The notes under the pieces were generated by a model. The model was not told the DNA's origin. It made no database searches and worked only from the letters and a program-made list of their open reading frames with translations. This document shows, one piece after another, positions 11,503 to 22,599 of a DNA stretch of 64,000 bases. The DNA is from Synaphobranchus kaupii (taxonomy: Eukaryota; Chordata; Actinopteri; Anguilliformes; Synaphobranchidae): positions 17,942,722-18,006,721 of the forward strand of contig CM056383.1 of the NCBI GenBank assembly GCA_029718625.1, in the 5' to 3' direction. Position 1 is the first letter of the stretch. Every line of letters begins with the position of its first letter. A program made the translations under genes and the position numbers.

Positions 11503-12150
11503 TCTACATTGATTGATTGATTGATTTTATTTGACATTTAGTTAAAATACATGGAGTAACAGGGGTACGGGCATGCATCTCAAAGAAAACATCAAGGATA
11601 TACACAAAAAAGTCAAGACTTGTTTCCATTGTGGTCCTTGGTCTCAGACAGATAGACAATACAACCATAGAACAAGCACCAATACAAAGTAAATTACATT
11701 AACGATTACTAAATTCGGACATTGGTAAGAGCCACATTTTTGGTTACTAAGATCGGACATTTTCTAAGAGCCACATTTTACTTTTTTCTTAAAACGATAA
11801 TGACTACTAGTACACTTTAACTGGACGGGCAACATATTCCAGTTTGTGGCTCCACCGAATTTAAAAGAACATTTACCCATTTTGGTTCTGAACCTAGGAA
11901 GGCACAGGTCAGCAATGCTGGCTCTGGTCTTGTGAGTATGTGTGTCACCACTCCTCTGAAAATGATTATTAAAATAATCAGGGCTCTGTTACTGTAAATG
12001 TTGTGGACCATGTTGAGCTGGAGTTGAACAAACCTAGCTTCCAGGGGCAGCCAGCCCAGCTTCTGAAAGTGTACTTTGCCTACATGGTCTCTTGAGGCTA
12101 GCCCTAATGTTAACCTGATTAGTTTATTCTTTATTAGTTTATACATTATG
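11503..12150 (-). mobile_element. LINE fragment, 3' end with reverse-transcriptase tail region
   Basis: Read on the minus strand, a 109-codon frame (12146-11817) contains KLGWLPLEARFVQLQLNMVH. This resembles the region downstream of the reverse transcriptase domain in fish L2/Rex-type LINE ORF2 proteins (HVGKxHFxKLGWLPVxxR). It is followed by a tail ending in repeated ATTG/CAAT units at 11509-11525, as expected at a LINE 3' end. 5' truncated, so inactive. Confidence 0.6.
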
Positions 12151-13586
12151 ATCCTCTACATACACCTGGTGACAAAATTTAGACATTGACACACCCACTG
12201 CCGACGCCCTGTTTCACCTAGAGTCACAAAATTTGGTAGACAGGTCCCTTTGTTTATGCCGAACAAATTTGCCTCAAGGACCCATAAAGTCCACCATATT
12301 GGATATTCCGCTAATTAGCATTTTTTGCAAAACTCTTAAAATGCTACTCCTCCGAAACTTGGGGAGCGCACTCAGCTCACGGGCCTTCCTTAATGCATTA
12401 CTTTTCTAAGGCTTTTGTCAAGAAATAGCGAAATGACGAGCCAGTTAATTTTTCAGGGCATGGCTTATCACAAAAATGCTAATAATTCCAAAACCATTTG
12501 ACAGAAAGTTATGAAACTTGGCAGGTCTCTTAACAGTAAGATCCGGACTTGAATAGACTTGATCTATTGCAACCCAATAGATCCACGTGGTGGTGCTATA
12601 GAGATCCAAATATAGAGACAAGGTCCTGATCATAGACCTTTACTAATTGATGGGGTGCCATCTTGAATTTTGCCGCTATTTTGGTTTATCCATTATCCAT
12701 ATTTTGGTTCATCCATTACTTCTCTGTGTTTTTCCTTAACCGCTTGACTGATTCTTATGAAACTTGGCAAATAGTTAGAAGTCACCTACACCTAGAGTCA
12801 CAAAATGTGGTATACAGGTCCCTCTCCTCATGATGAACAAATTTGCCTCAAGGAACCATAAAGTCAGCCGTATTGGATTTTCCACTAATTAGCACTTTTT
12901 GTAAAACACCTAAAATGCTACTCCTCCTACAAAATTCCACCAATTTGCATGTAACTTGGTGAGTACACTCAGGTCATGGGGATTCCTTAATGCATTACTT
13001 TTCTAAGGCTTCTGAAGAAATGGCCAAATGACGATCCAATGAATTTTCAGTGGGCGTGGCTTATCACAAAAATGCTAATAATTCCAAAATCATTTGACAG
13101 GAAGTTATGAAACTTGGTAAGTTCTCTTAACAGTCACATCAGAATGTGACCTCTGCAGTTTGAACCCAATCGACCCACGTGGTGGCGCTATATAGATTCA
13201 AATATGAGAAAATATTTACAAATTCACTAAAAATCATTGACACGCCCCACTGCCGATGCCCCCCTTTGATCTAGAGTCACAAACTTTGGCGTACAAGCTC
13301 CTCCTACAGGATTTTACCAATTTGCACGAATTCTGTTCGAGGGACTCAGCCCACATCCCTTCATACATGCATTACTATTCTAAGGCCTATGTCAAAAAAT
13401 GGCCAAATGAGAAGCCAATGAATTTTGCATTGGGCATGGCTTATCACAAAAATGCTAGCAATTCTAAAACCGTTTGACAAAAAGTTCTGAAACTTGGTGG
13501 GTTGATTGCGAGTTAGATCAAGACTTGAGCCCTGCAGTTTTTAACCCAATCAATCCACGTGGTGGCGTTATAGAAATACATATGTT
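12151..13586. repeat. Degenerate tandem blocks of an unclassified repeat
   Basis: Three related blocks begin near 12170, 12780 and 13235. They share ACCTAGAGTCACAAAAT, ACAAATTTGCCTCAAGGA, GGCTTATCACAAAAATGCTA and a CCACGTGGTGGCGCTATA segment. Block lengths are about 450-600 bp and divergence is substantial. Similar GTGGCGCTATAGAG text lies at 4765. The family is not identified. Confidence 0.6.
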
Positions 13587-13775
13587 GGGATGGCAGGTAT
13601 GCCATTCGCCAAGTACACTATCTATGCTTAACAGGCTGTCTACCTTCCTTGCCATCTGTGACAGTCCCCGTAGCTTAGTGGCTAAGGCATTGTACTACCA
13701 TGTAGTAGGTTGGTGGTTTGATCCCCACCTGTTCCTAACATTTGTTTTGAGGCACACAATGTTAATGTCATGCTA
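13587..13775 (+). repeat. Hairpin-ended repeat with tRNA-like module
   Basis: It starts with GGGATGGCAGGTATGCCATT, the same terminal hairpin as 6399 and 33143. It then contains a tRNA-like stretch: box A-like GTAGCTTAGTGGCTAAGGC and box B-like GGTTTGATCCCC. It ends with CACACAATGTTAATG. Confidence 0.55.
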
Positions 13776-15465
13776 AGAATGTTTTCTTAACATAAAACAA
13801 GTTATTTTTATTGCAAAGGATAAGAAATTTCACAATATTAACTGTTAACCGACCAACAAAAGATTTACTGCAGGTCACTTTTAAGCAGTTGGCTATGGGA
13901 ACAAGTATCCATTTGTCAGACACAGAAAATAAAGTTTTCACGCAAAATGTGATCTGGTACTGAGCGTGTTGTTGCAGTAATATAAAAAATCTATTCAAAA
14001 CTGTGCCATTGGCTATGTGTTTTGAACTAACATTTCTTTTCAAACATCGTCACTAGTCTCAATCTCACACAAAAGCCGACAAAAACCTCCGTCTATGTGT
14101 AGGCCTACCTATGTTGTCCTGTTGCAGTTTAGCGGGCAAGATTCCTTGATTCATTTGCAACAAAGAGGATGTGCACTTCAGCTCTGTTCGGGTTACGGTT
14201 TTCACACATAACACAATGTCACTATAAAAATGGAGTAGTGTACTAGTAAAATGAAGAATTTATGATAATACGCAAGCCCTTACGGGATCGGGTTTAGAAA
14301 CCATCAACAATGGCAAAAGCCCTGATTAGAAACAAATATTTACTTTTTGGGTCAACCCCGTCTAGAGCTGTCTACCATTTAGCAGTCTCTGTGTTTGACA
14401 AATGCTGCTCATGCCGCTCGGTCCCCCAGGAATCGTTGCTTGCGTGTTTGTGATTATTGTAAAAATTATTATTAATGATTATTATTATTATTAATGACTA
14501 TTGTGAAATTGTAATGGTGTTGTTATATTTTTGCTTATTTTTTTGCTTATTTGTTTCTATATTTGTGTGAAGGACTTTGTATAAGATTATTATTATTATT
14601 AGTAGTAGTAGTAGTAGTGGTAGTAGTAGTGTTATTAATAGTAGTAGTATTATTATTAATAGTAGTAGAAGAAATATTTTTATTTTCATGTTGTTCACTG
14701 TAGGCACTCTAAGTGCAGTAACCCGTGGTAACGTAAGTGATTGTAATGTAGTATAATGTATGTAATTAGGAACAAAGACCAGGTAGCGTAGTTGCTGGGC
14801 TGGAAAGTATTATTGGCCCTTCTCTGATAGGAGTGGACACCTATGTGGTAAAGGAATGCTTCTTTTGATTTGAGTAGCATACCATGCTGAGCGCATTATT
14901 GATCGCTTCAGTCCAGTAGAACCCTCTTGGTACTACAGGATGGAACTGCAGGTTTAAAGAGATATCATCATGTTAAATACATTGTCAAAATCCCTCAGAC
15001 GATCCCATGATAAATTGAAGACCCTGGTGCTAAAAGTACTGAAGTAACATTTTTAGACAATTCAAGTTGTTTAGCTAAGTCCACCCTACAAATATTGTTA
15101 ACAGAAAAGGTGCCTAAGCAATGCATAAAAACAGCAAAACTTTTAATGGCTGATTTTATGGATCAATGACATTTTCGGATTTTATTTTCTCAAAATAGAC
15201 ATTTTGTGACTTCAGTACTTTTAGCACCAGTGTCTTCAATTCAATTCATGGATATTTCACACAAAAATAATCTTAGCTTTGTAACTCTTTGCGGACAAGT
15301 TAGATCACTGGTTATTGAATGTTTCAGAAAGGACCTGTCACTAATCTTAACAAATACAAGTATGCTGTGAAATCTAGATGAGCCAAACACATACAGTGCC
15401 TTCCACAATTATTGGCACCCCCTGGTAAAGATGAGTAAAAAGGTTTATAAGAAATTCACCTTTTG
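13776..15465. other. Intergenic, simple repeats only
   Basis: Nothing coding is supported. 14575-14670 is a degenerate TAT/TAG trinucleotide array. Two short inverted segments (about 15000-15060 and 15160-15240, sharing ACTTCAGTACTTTTAGCACC) suggest a small MITE. Confidence 0.5.
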
Positions 15466-16453
15466 GAAGTTCAAAACACTTTTGTAAGACACTGGATAAG
15501 TAGTGTATCATTATCAGTGCTTCTGACACTCTGCTGGTATGCAAAAGTATCCACATTCTCTGGTGTTAATCCACTCACCACCCATCGTTGCAATACCATT
15601 ACATGAAAAATGTTTAAATGTCATGTTTTATTTATCAAGAATGTCAGAAACAAGAAAACAGGCATAAAACATATTAGCCTATATGATAGCCTACTTTAAA
15701 TATTTCTGTTGATTTATTCTGGGGGCTTGGAAACAGATGAGCTGATATCTATTTTCCTATTGCCAAAACTCAGATTGTCAAAATAATAAACCTGTCAATT
15801 AAAAAATACGTATATTTTATTGAAATCCTTATATCAAAGGCAGTGGTTCAAATTATCCTTCCAGTCAATATGCGTGCATCTTACTCTAATTAAAAAATAT
15901 ACAGTTAGAAATAATATCTTATTAGATTATTTAAAATAGTCAATCATAAAATATTATTAAATGTTTTCATATAGCCCACGCACAAGTGCAATGTGCGTAT
16001 GAAAATATATCCATACTCTTTAAACTGCATGGCATATCAGAATGAGTAAATGTATTTGTTTTTCAATATATGATATATATTTTAAATATATGAACAATTC
16101 AAGACCCCCTGTCCCATATTAACAAAATGGCCTCAGATGGACCCCACTGAAAATGGAATTTGATCATTTTTCACAGAAAATCAGTTCTGACAAGATAATA
16201 CTGGACTTCAGTAAGAGATCCTGACAACATATGCATGTCCATGAATCTGAGCGTCATTTTCTGTTCGTGTTTAACATACTTTGTACTTAAAATGTCAAAA
16301 GGTGGCAAACACTTAAACCAACATGTGAGCCGACAGGCCCAAAGAGGGCAGGGGGAACAAGTTAAAAGATAAGAGGCCATACTTCACATGTCTGTGCTTG
16401 TCACAAGTCTGTTTTTATGAGAAAACTAGCCATCGGCCCACTCCTTATGTACA
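15466..16453 (+). repeat. Large inverted repeat, left arm, outer part
   Basis: It matches the reverse complement of about 20520-21549, for example GGAAACAGATGAGCTGATAT against the complement near 21275, with small indels such as a 14-bp difference near 15765. The arm is interrupted at the TA at 16454-16455 by transposons and resumes at 18765. Confidence 0.85.
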
Positions 16454-16455
16454 TA

Positions 16456-17352
16456 CAGTCAAGCCGGAAAGTCTCCCCACCCCTTTCACCTTCTCCACGT
16501 TTTATTACGTTACAGCATATTCTACAATAGATTGAGTTAATTTTTTGTCTCAAAATTCTACACAAAATAGCCCATAATGACAAAGTGAAAACAGGTTTTT
16601 AGACATTCGTGCTAATTTATAAAAAATCAAAATGTAAAATATCATATGTACACAAGTGTGCACACCCTTTGATATGACACCCAAAAGTGAGCTGAGGTGC
16701 ATTTTGTTTCCACTGATACTGCTTGAGATGTTTCTACAACTTAATTGGAGTCCACCTGTGATAAATTCAATTGATTGGACATGATTGGGGATTGCCAACA
16801 CCTGCCTATATAAGGTCCCACAGTTGACAGTGCATGTCAGAGCAAACTCCAAGCCATGGGGTCAAAGGAATTATCTGCAGACCTCAGAAACAGGATTGTG
16901 TCAAGACATAGATCTGGAGAAGGGTACGGAAAAATCTCTGCAGCTTTACAGGTCCCAAAGAGCACAGTGGCCACCATCATTCATAAATGGAAGAAGTTTG
17001 GAACCACCAAGAATCTTCCTAGACCTGGCCGCCCGGCCAAACTGAGCAATCGGGGAAGACGGGCCTTGGCCAGGGAGGTGAGCAGGAACCCGAGGGTCAC
17101 TCTGACAGAGCTCCAGTGTATCCTTGTGGAGATGGGAGAACCTTTCAGAAGATCAACCATCCAGGCAGCACTCCACCAATCAGGCCTTTATGGTAGTGGC
17201 CAGACGGAAGCCCATCCTTAGTAAAAGGCACATCACAGCCCGCTTGGAGTTTGCCAAAAGGCACCTAGAGGACTCTGAAACCATGACAATCAAGATTCTC
17301 TGGTCTGATGAAACCAAAATGGAACTTTTTGGCCTGAATACCAAGCGTCACG
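16456..17352 (+). pseudogene. Tc1-like transposon, 5' part, broken transposase
   Basis: The 5' terminus TACAGTCAAGCCGGAAAG is intact after a TA. The transposase starts at 16856 ([12 protein letters not shown]) and has paired helix-turn-helix domains and the [12 protein letters not shown] linker. A 2-base deletion near 17190, relative to the open copy at 55684, shifts the frame. The frame resumes at 17124-17350 through the first catalytic Asp motif (WSDETK). The copy then stops abruptly in GCGTCACG at 17352, so the second Asp, the Glu and the 3' end are missing. Same family as 54676-56922. Confidence 0.85.
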
Positions 17353-17814
17353 GAAGAACTAATAAAATACGACGACAGTCTATCTGGGGAGCGATACTTT
17401 ACGTTACCTACGAATGTAGTGCTGGCACTGGTCGACTACAACAACAAAGAAGAGTAACCAGTTGCAATGGCCACGTTCGCTCCGCCGCCGTACTTCCACA
17501 GAGAATATTAGGTCAGCACAAAGTAAAGGATTCAACAATAGTTTGACTTCAAAAATGATGGTATAAACACTCAAAATAACCCCGATAGACTGCCGTCGTA
17601 TTTTATTTGCTTTGGGTGCACTGTGGAGTGTTTAAGTGCGTTTGGTAGTGGATGCTACCGGTTGCCATAGAGTTGCGCTAGCATTAGCAACGTGTGTATG
17701 TCCAAAAGAAGGGACAGCATGGAATTAGCTGAAAATGGTTTCCATCAATCAACTACATCATGGGTAAGTCGTAATTGAGACATTATGTCCAAAATTCCGA
17801 ACTATCCCTTTAAC
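17353..17814. other. Unclassified insert between two transposon pieces
   Basis: This sequence matches neither Tc1 piece and ends CGAACTATCCCTTTAA. The reverse complement (TTAAAGGGATAGTTCG) is a common terminus of fish DNA transposons with TTAA-type ends. No frame is supported. Confidence 0.4.
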
Positions 17815-18762
17815 TTCCTGGCTGATGTCTTCAGATGTTGCTTCATTATATCCACATACTTTTCCTTCCTCATGATGCCATCTATTTTATGAAGTGCACC
17901 AGTCCCTCCTACAGCAAAGCACCCCCACAACATAATGCTGCCACCCCCGTGATTCACGGTTGGGATGGTGTTCTTCGGTTTGCAAGCCTCACCCTTTTTC
18001 CTCCAAACATAACGATGGTCATTATGCCCAAACAGTTACATTTTTGTTTCATCAGACCAGAGGACATTTTTCCAAAAAATAAGATCTTTGACACCATTTG
18101 CAGTTGCAAACTGTAGTCTGCCTTTTTTATGGCGGTTGTGGAGTAGTGGCTTCTTCCTTGCTGAGCAGCCTTTCAGGTTATGTCGATATAGGACTTGTTT
18201 TACTGTGGATATAGATACTTTTGTACCTGTTCCCTCCAGAATCTTCACAAGGTCCTTTGCTGTTGTTCTGGGATTGATTTGCACTTTTCGCACCAAATCA
18301 CGTTCATCTCTAGGAGACAGAACGCGTCTCCTTCCTGAGTGGTATGACGGCTGCGTGGTCCCATGGTGTTTATACTTGTGTACTATTGTTTGTACAGACG
18401 AATGTGGTACCTTCAGGCGTTTGAAAATTGCTCCCAAGGATGAACCAGACTTGTGGAGGTCCACAATTTCTTTTCTTGGCTGATTTCTTTTGATTTTCCC
18501 ATGATGTCAAGCAAAGAGGCACTGAGTTTAAAGGTAGATCTTAACTTAAACTTCTGCCCCACTGGAATTGTGATATAGTGAATTAAAAGTAAAACAATCT
18601 GTCTGTAAACAATTGTTGGAAAAATCACTTGTGTCATGCACAAAGTAGATGTCCTAACTGACTTACCAACACTATAGTTTGCTAACATGAAATCTATGGA
18701 GTGGTTAAAAATTAGTTTTCATGACTTCAACTTAAGTGTATGTAAACTTCCAACTTTAACTG
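17815..18762 (-). pseudogene. Sleeping Beauty-like Tc1 element, 5' part, broken
   Basis: Read on the minus strand from 18762, the end is CAGTTAAAGTTGGAAGTTTA, next to a TA. The spacing is that of a Sleeping Beauty left terminal repeat, with an internal repeat-like segment near 18550. The transposase starts MGKSKEISQ near 18503, suffers a frameshift, and is open again at 18464-18036 (DLHKSGSSLGA..., GRRRVLSPRDE, ending at WSDETK). It continues degraded to 17815 and lacks its 3' half. Confidence 0.82.
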
Positions 18763-18764
18763 TA

Positions 18765-19275
18765 GGTAATTATTATAAACTTGTTCACAAACATTTACTG
18801 GCTGAATATTTCTGCATCTTTATCCCCATAAAGTATTACTGTGTGAAGCTGAACAACTCTGTACACAGGACGTGCAAGGGAATCTCACTGTGTGGGATGT
18901 TTTAGTAATTAGTCTTAGGAAAAATGGCATGAATCTTCAGTTACACATCATAAGTATAATAACAACTATTAAACAAGAATCTGTGTGTTCAAACAGTTTT
19001 CAAGAGTTACCCAAAGTATTTTTGTTTAAAACGGTTCCCACATTTCTAATCAAATATTTAAGAAAAATAAACAAGTATTTAATGTATCACATAACATTTA
19101 ATGTTATGCCGTTATACATTAGAAACATTTGATTCACAATGGGTTCATTGTTTAAACCATTGTTTATACAGTTTCTGTATTTTCATAATTACGTTTATAA
19201 TTAAATGAGGATAAAGTTTTCTTTTTACTTGTGATGACATGAATCATTCCTTTACTGAGATGTAGAAGTCATACT
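18765..19275 (+). repeat. Large inverted repeat, left arm, inner part
   Basis: It matches the reverse complement of about 20062-20510, for example CACTGTGTGGGATGTTTTAG at 18885 against the complement near 20440. With 15466-16453 it totals about 1.50 kb, equal to the uninterrupted right arm. Confidence 0.85.
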
Positions 19276-20003
19276 GTATGTAACTGGTAATGCTGCATGC
19301 CAAGATTTAACTTCTAAAAATAACTTCCAAGCCTAACATCAACTACAGACTTTCTTTTACCAATGATATGTTACTCAGTTGCGTTGCGTAACAGGTTATT
19401 GGTTATTGATTCACCCTGAGTTTGCAGACTGCTTCGGACCTGTCCCTCCTTTGGTTTATCCTCCCGACTTCACGCAACCGGAGTCCCAGATGCATCACCC
19501 CGCCCCCTTTGAAATGATGATTGAACTGATTATTGAATTGACTATTACCATTCAGTCCACCTTTAGTCTAAACCGGGCCGGCCAGCGAAGGATGGGCACC
19601 CCCTCTCTAGCCAGGTTCCTTCCGAGATTTCTTCCCACTGGGGAGTTTTTTCTCGCCACTGTTCAGTGTTTTTTCTCCCCTACCGGGGAGTTTTTTTTAC
19701 CTCATTTTGCTGGTTGGGGGCTAAGGCCTGGTTTTTTGCTCAATTTTCCTTCTGTTTCCCTGTGCAGCGTCTTTGTGACAGTTCTCTGTAAAAAGCGCTA
19801 TACAAATAAAATTTAATTGAATTGAATTGAATTAAATGAGCTTAGATCCCAATACAGGTTTATTACCAGTTACATACTGTATGTAACTGATAATGCTGCA
19901 TGCCAATATTTAATTTCTAAGAATAACTTCCAAGCCTAACATCAACTACAGACTTTCTTTCACCAATGATATGTTACTCAGTTGCATAACAGGTTATTGA
20001 TTA
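19271..20003. repeat. Inverted-repeat spacer with a direct duplication
   Basis: 19271-19405 and 19872-20003 are direct copies of each other (sharing CTTCCAAGCCTAACATCAAC). They flank the LINE-tail insert at 19480-19831. This spacer separates the two arms of the large inverted repeat. Confidence 0.75.
19480..19831 (+). mobile_element. LINE (L2/CR1-like) 3' end
   Basis: It contains the widespread fish sequence CCAGGTTCCTTCCGAGATTT, then GGGAGTTTTT and CTTTGTGACAGTTCTCTGTA. It ends AAAAAGCGCTATACAAATAA followed by an (ATTGA)n tail. An inverted copy lies at 24366-24690. Only the 3' end is present. Confidence 0.75.
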
Positions 20004-20061
20004 AATGAGCTTAGATTCCAACATCAGCAGTGACCAAAAAACTGAATGGAATTCCACATTA

Positions 20062-21549
20062 TATGACTTCTACATCTCAGCACTGACATCTCAATAAAGG
20101 AATGATTCATGTCATCACAAGTAAAAAAAATAACTTTATCCTCAATTAATTATGAATGTAATTATGAAAATACAGAAACTGTAGTCATGTTATGAACCCA
20201 TTGTGAATATAATGTTTCTAATGTATAATGGCATGACATTAAATGTTATGTGATACATTAAATAATTGTTTATTTTTCTTAAATATTTGATTAGAAATGT
20301 CGGAACCGTTTTAAACAGAAATACTTTGGGTAACTCTTGAAAACTGTTTGAACACACAGATTCTTGTTTAACAGTTGTTATTATACTTGTGATGTGTAAC
20401 TCAAGATTCATGCCATTTTTCCTAAGACTAATTACTAAAACATCCCACACAGTGAGATTCCATTGCACGTCCTGCATATTTGGTAAATGTTTGTAAACAA
20501 GTTTATAATAATTACCTAAGTATGTACATAAGGAAGGGGCCGATGGCTATTTTTAGGTCACTTAGGTTCATAAAAACAGACCTTTGACGAGCACAGACAT
20601 GTGAAGTATGGCCTCTTCTCTTTTACCTTGTTCCCTCTGCCCTCTTTGGGCCTGTCTGCTCACTTTTTGGTTTAAGTGTTTGCCACCTTTTGACATTTGA
20701 AGTACACAGTATGTGAAACATGAACAGACTTTAACAGGTATCTCCTCCGAAAATGACGCTCAGATTCACTGGCCATGCATATGTTGACAGGATCTCTTAC
20801 TGGAGTCCAGTATTATCTTGAAAAATGATCAAATTCCCTTTTCAGTGGGGTCCATCTGAGGGCATTTTGTTAATATGGGACAGGGGGTCTTGAATTGTTA
20901 ATATATTTAAAAAATATGTCATATATTGAAAAACAAATACATTTATTCATTCTGATATACGTATATGCCATGCAATTCAAAGAGTATGGGTATGTTTTCA
21001 TATGCACATTGCACTTTTGCGTGGGCTATATAAAATAATTGAATAATGTTTTATGATTGTATGATTGAATTTTAAATATCTAATAAAATATGTATAAAAC
21101 TGTATATTTTGAAATTAGAGTAAGATGCATGCATATTGACTGGAAGGATAATTTGAACCACTGCCTTTGATATAAGGATTGCAATAAAATATATTTTTTA
21201 ATTGACAGGTTTATTATTTTGACAATCTGAGTTGTGCCAGCAGGTTTTGGCAATAGGAAAATAGATATCAGCTCATCTGTTTCCAAGCCCCCAGAATAAA
21301 TCAAAAGAAACATTTAAAGTAGGCTATCGTATAGGCTAATGTATTTTATGCCTGTGTTTTTGTTTCTGACATTCTTGATAAATAAAACATGACATTTAAA
21401 CATTTTTTTATGTAATGGTATTGCAACAGTGGGTGGTGTGTGGATTGATACCAGAGAATGTGGAAACTTTTGCATACCAGCAGAGTGTCAGAAGCACTGA
21501 TAATGATACACTACTTATCCAGTGTCTTACAAAAATGTTTTGAACTTCA
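20062..21549 (-). repeat. Large inverted repeat, right arm (uninterrupted)
   Basis: This arm is the reverse complement of 15466-16453 joined to 18765-19275 and preserves the empty site TGTACATACTTAGGTAATT near 20510-20530. It contains no transposon. The AT-rich content and lack of terminal repeats suggest a segmental inverted duplication or an unrecognised element. Confidence 0.85.
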
Positions 21550-21659
21550 GTATGACAAGATAGCTTCTTGTCAATGCATCGGAAGAGAAAAGCTCTAGAG
21601 ACAAATAACTACTGTCCAGACAATTAGTGCTACATTTCTTTTCTCTTTTTTAAGGGTAG

Positions 21660-21935
21660 GGCAACAGGAAGTTCTATTTTGTTCCTTCGACCATTAGGGT
21701 CGTCAATATGGATGGCCTTCTGTGGCCAGATGCATCGAGACTTTTATACCAAAATTTGTCATGGTACATGACCTCCACGTAGTGACGTAATTCCTCCCAT
21801 GAAGGGGGGAGCGTCACTGCGGAAGTCGTCTTCAATTTTCTCGCCAATGCATATTGAGATATGAGACTGTTTGTATCCTGTGTGAATCCCACAGCGTCTT
21901 GTGACTTTGATTTAATGACTTTAGACTTTACCCTA
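21660..21935 (-). mobile_element. DIRS-like terminal repeat
   Basis: It is an inverted copy of 6917-7135, containing GTCATGGTACATGACC, GTAGTGACGTAATTCCTCCC and GAGCGTCACTGCGGAAGTC. It lies just left of the DIRS-like ORF remnant and is probably part of the same element. Confidence 0.6.
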
Positions 21936-21974
21936 CTAAAAGACCACCACCACATTTTAACATCTGCGAGTGCT

Positions 21975-22078
21975 CTTTATTTTGCTAAGGCATGAGATTC
22001 CAGAGATCGAACCTGGGTGTGCAAAGTGTACCCCAGTGAGATCTGCTACCATACAATCGGTGAGCTACGGCTCCGGTG
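21975..22078 (-). repeat. tRNA-like SINE fragment
   Basis: The reverse complement has box A-like CCGTAGCTCACCGATTG and box B-like AGGTTCGATCTC. It is shorter than a full SINE and has no recognisable tail. Confidence 0.4.
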
Positions 22079-22229
22079 ATTGATTCTAAGTCTGTACTGG
22101 CTGCGGCAGCACACCAGTGAGGCTTCCCAATCGTTTAGCGCAGTGCTACATCGATTGTTTTATAAGACAGAGTGCATGTGCTTCGCTACACTACCTGCCT
22201 CGGCTTCCCCTACTAAAAACCATCGCCAC

Positions 22230-22572
22230 CTCCGAGGATCGGGGTTCGCGCCCCGGTCCTGCCAGATCCGAGCATGGCCGGCGCCCTGTGGGAGCAGCAA
22301 TTGGCGGCTGCTTCCGGGTGGGGGGAGGGGCTCGGAGAGAATCGCTGCACACATAGCGGCCCTGGGCGAGCTGGATTCATGGTCAGGGACTCGAGGAGTC
22401 GCGCCCTGTAGAGGACGTGGCGACCTCATTCCTACTACCGGCTGACAGGGTTGTGTAGCAGTGGTTCTCTAGCGGTTGCTACACGGGGGGAAATTGAATT
22501 AGAATAGGGGTTCAATTGGCTACTAAATTGGGAGAAAAATGGGGAAAAATCAGAAACAAATTTTTTTTTTAA
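22230..22572 (+). mobile_element. SINE, 5' truncated, with target-site duplication
   Basis: It is flanked by near-identical ACTAAAAACCATCGCCAC (ending 22229) and ACTAAAAAAACCATCGCCAC (from 22573). The body starts in the box B region (GGGGTTCGCGCCCCGG) and ends GGGAAAAATCAGAAACAAA plus a T-rich tract. It is the same family as the fuller copy at 25630-26031, and has landed inside the DIRS-like remnant. Confidence 0.82.
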
Positions 22573-22599
22573 ACTAAAAAAACCATCGCCACGTTTTAT

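Noticed and set aside
18872..20477. The same 83-90 codon protein in both arms of the large inverted repeat
   Set aside because: The frames are similar because the DNA is duplicated. Most differences I could compare change the amino acid, so there is no sign of purifying selection, and no family is recognised.
22080..22445. 121-codon frame rich in Gly and Arg
   Set aside because: It lies over the SINE at 22230-22572 and its flank, and an overlapping frame occurs on the opposite strand and in the other SINE copy.
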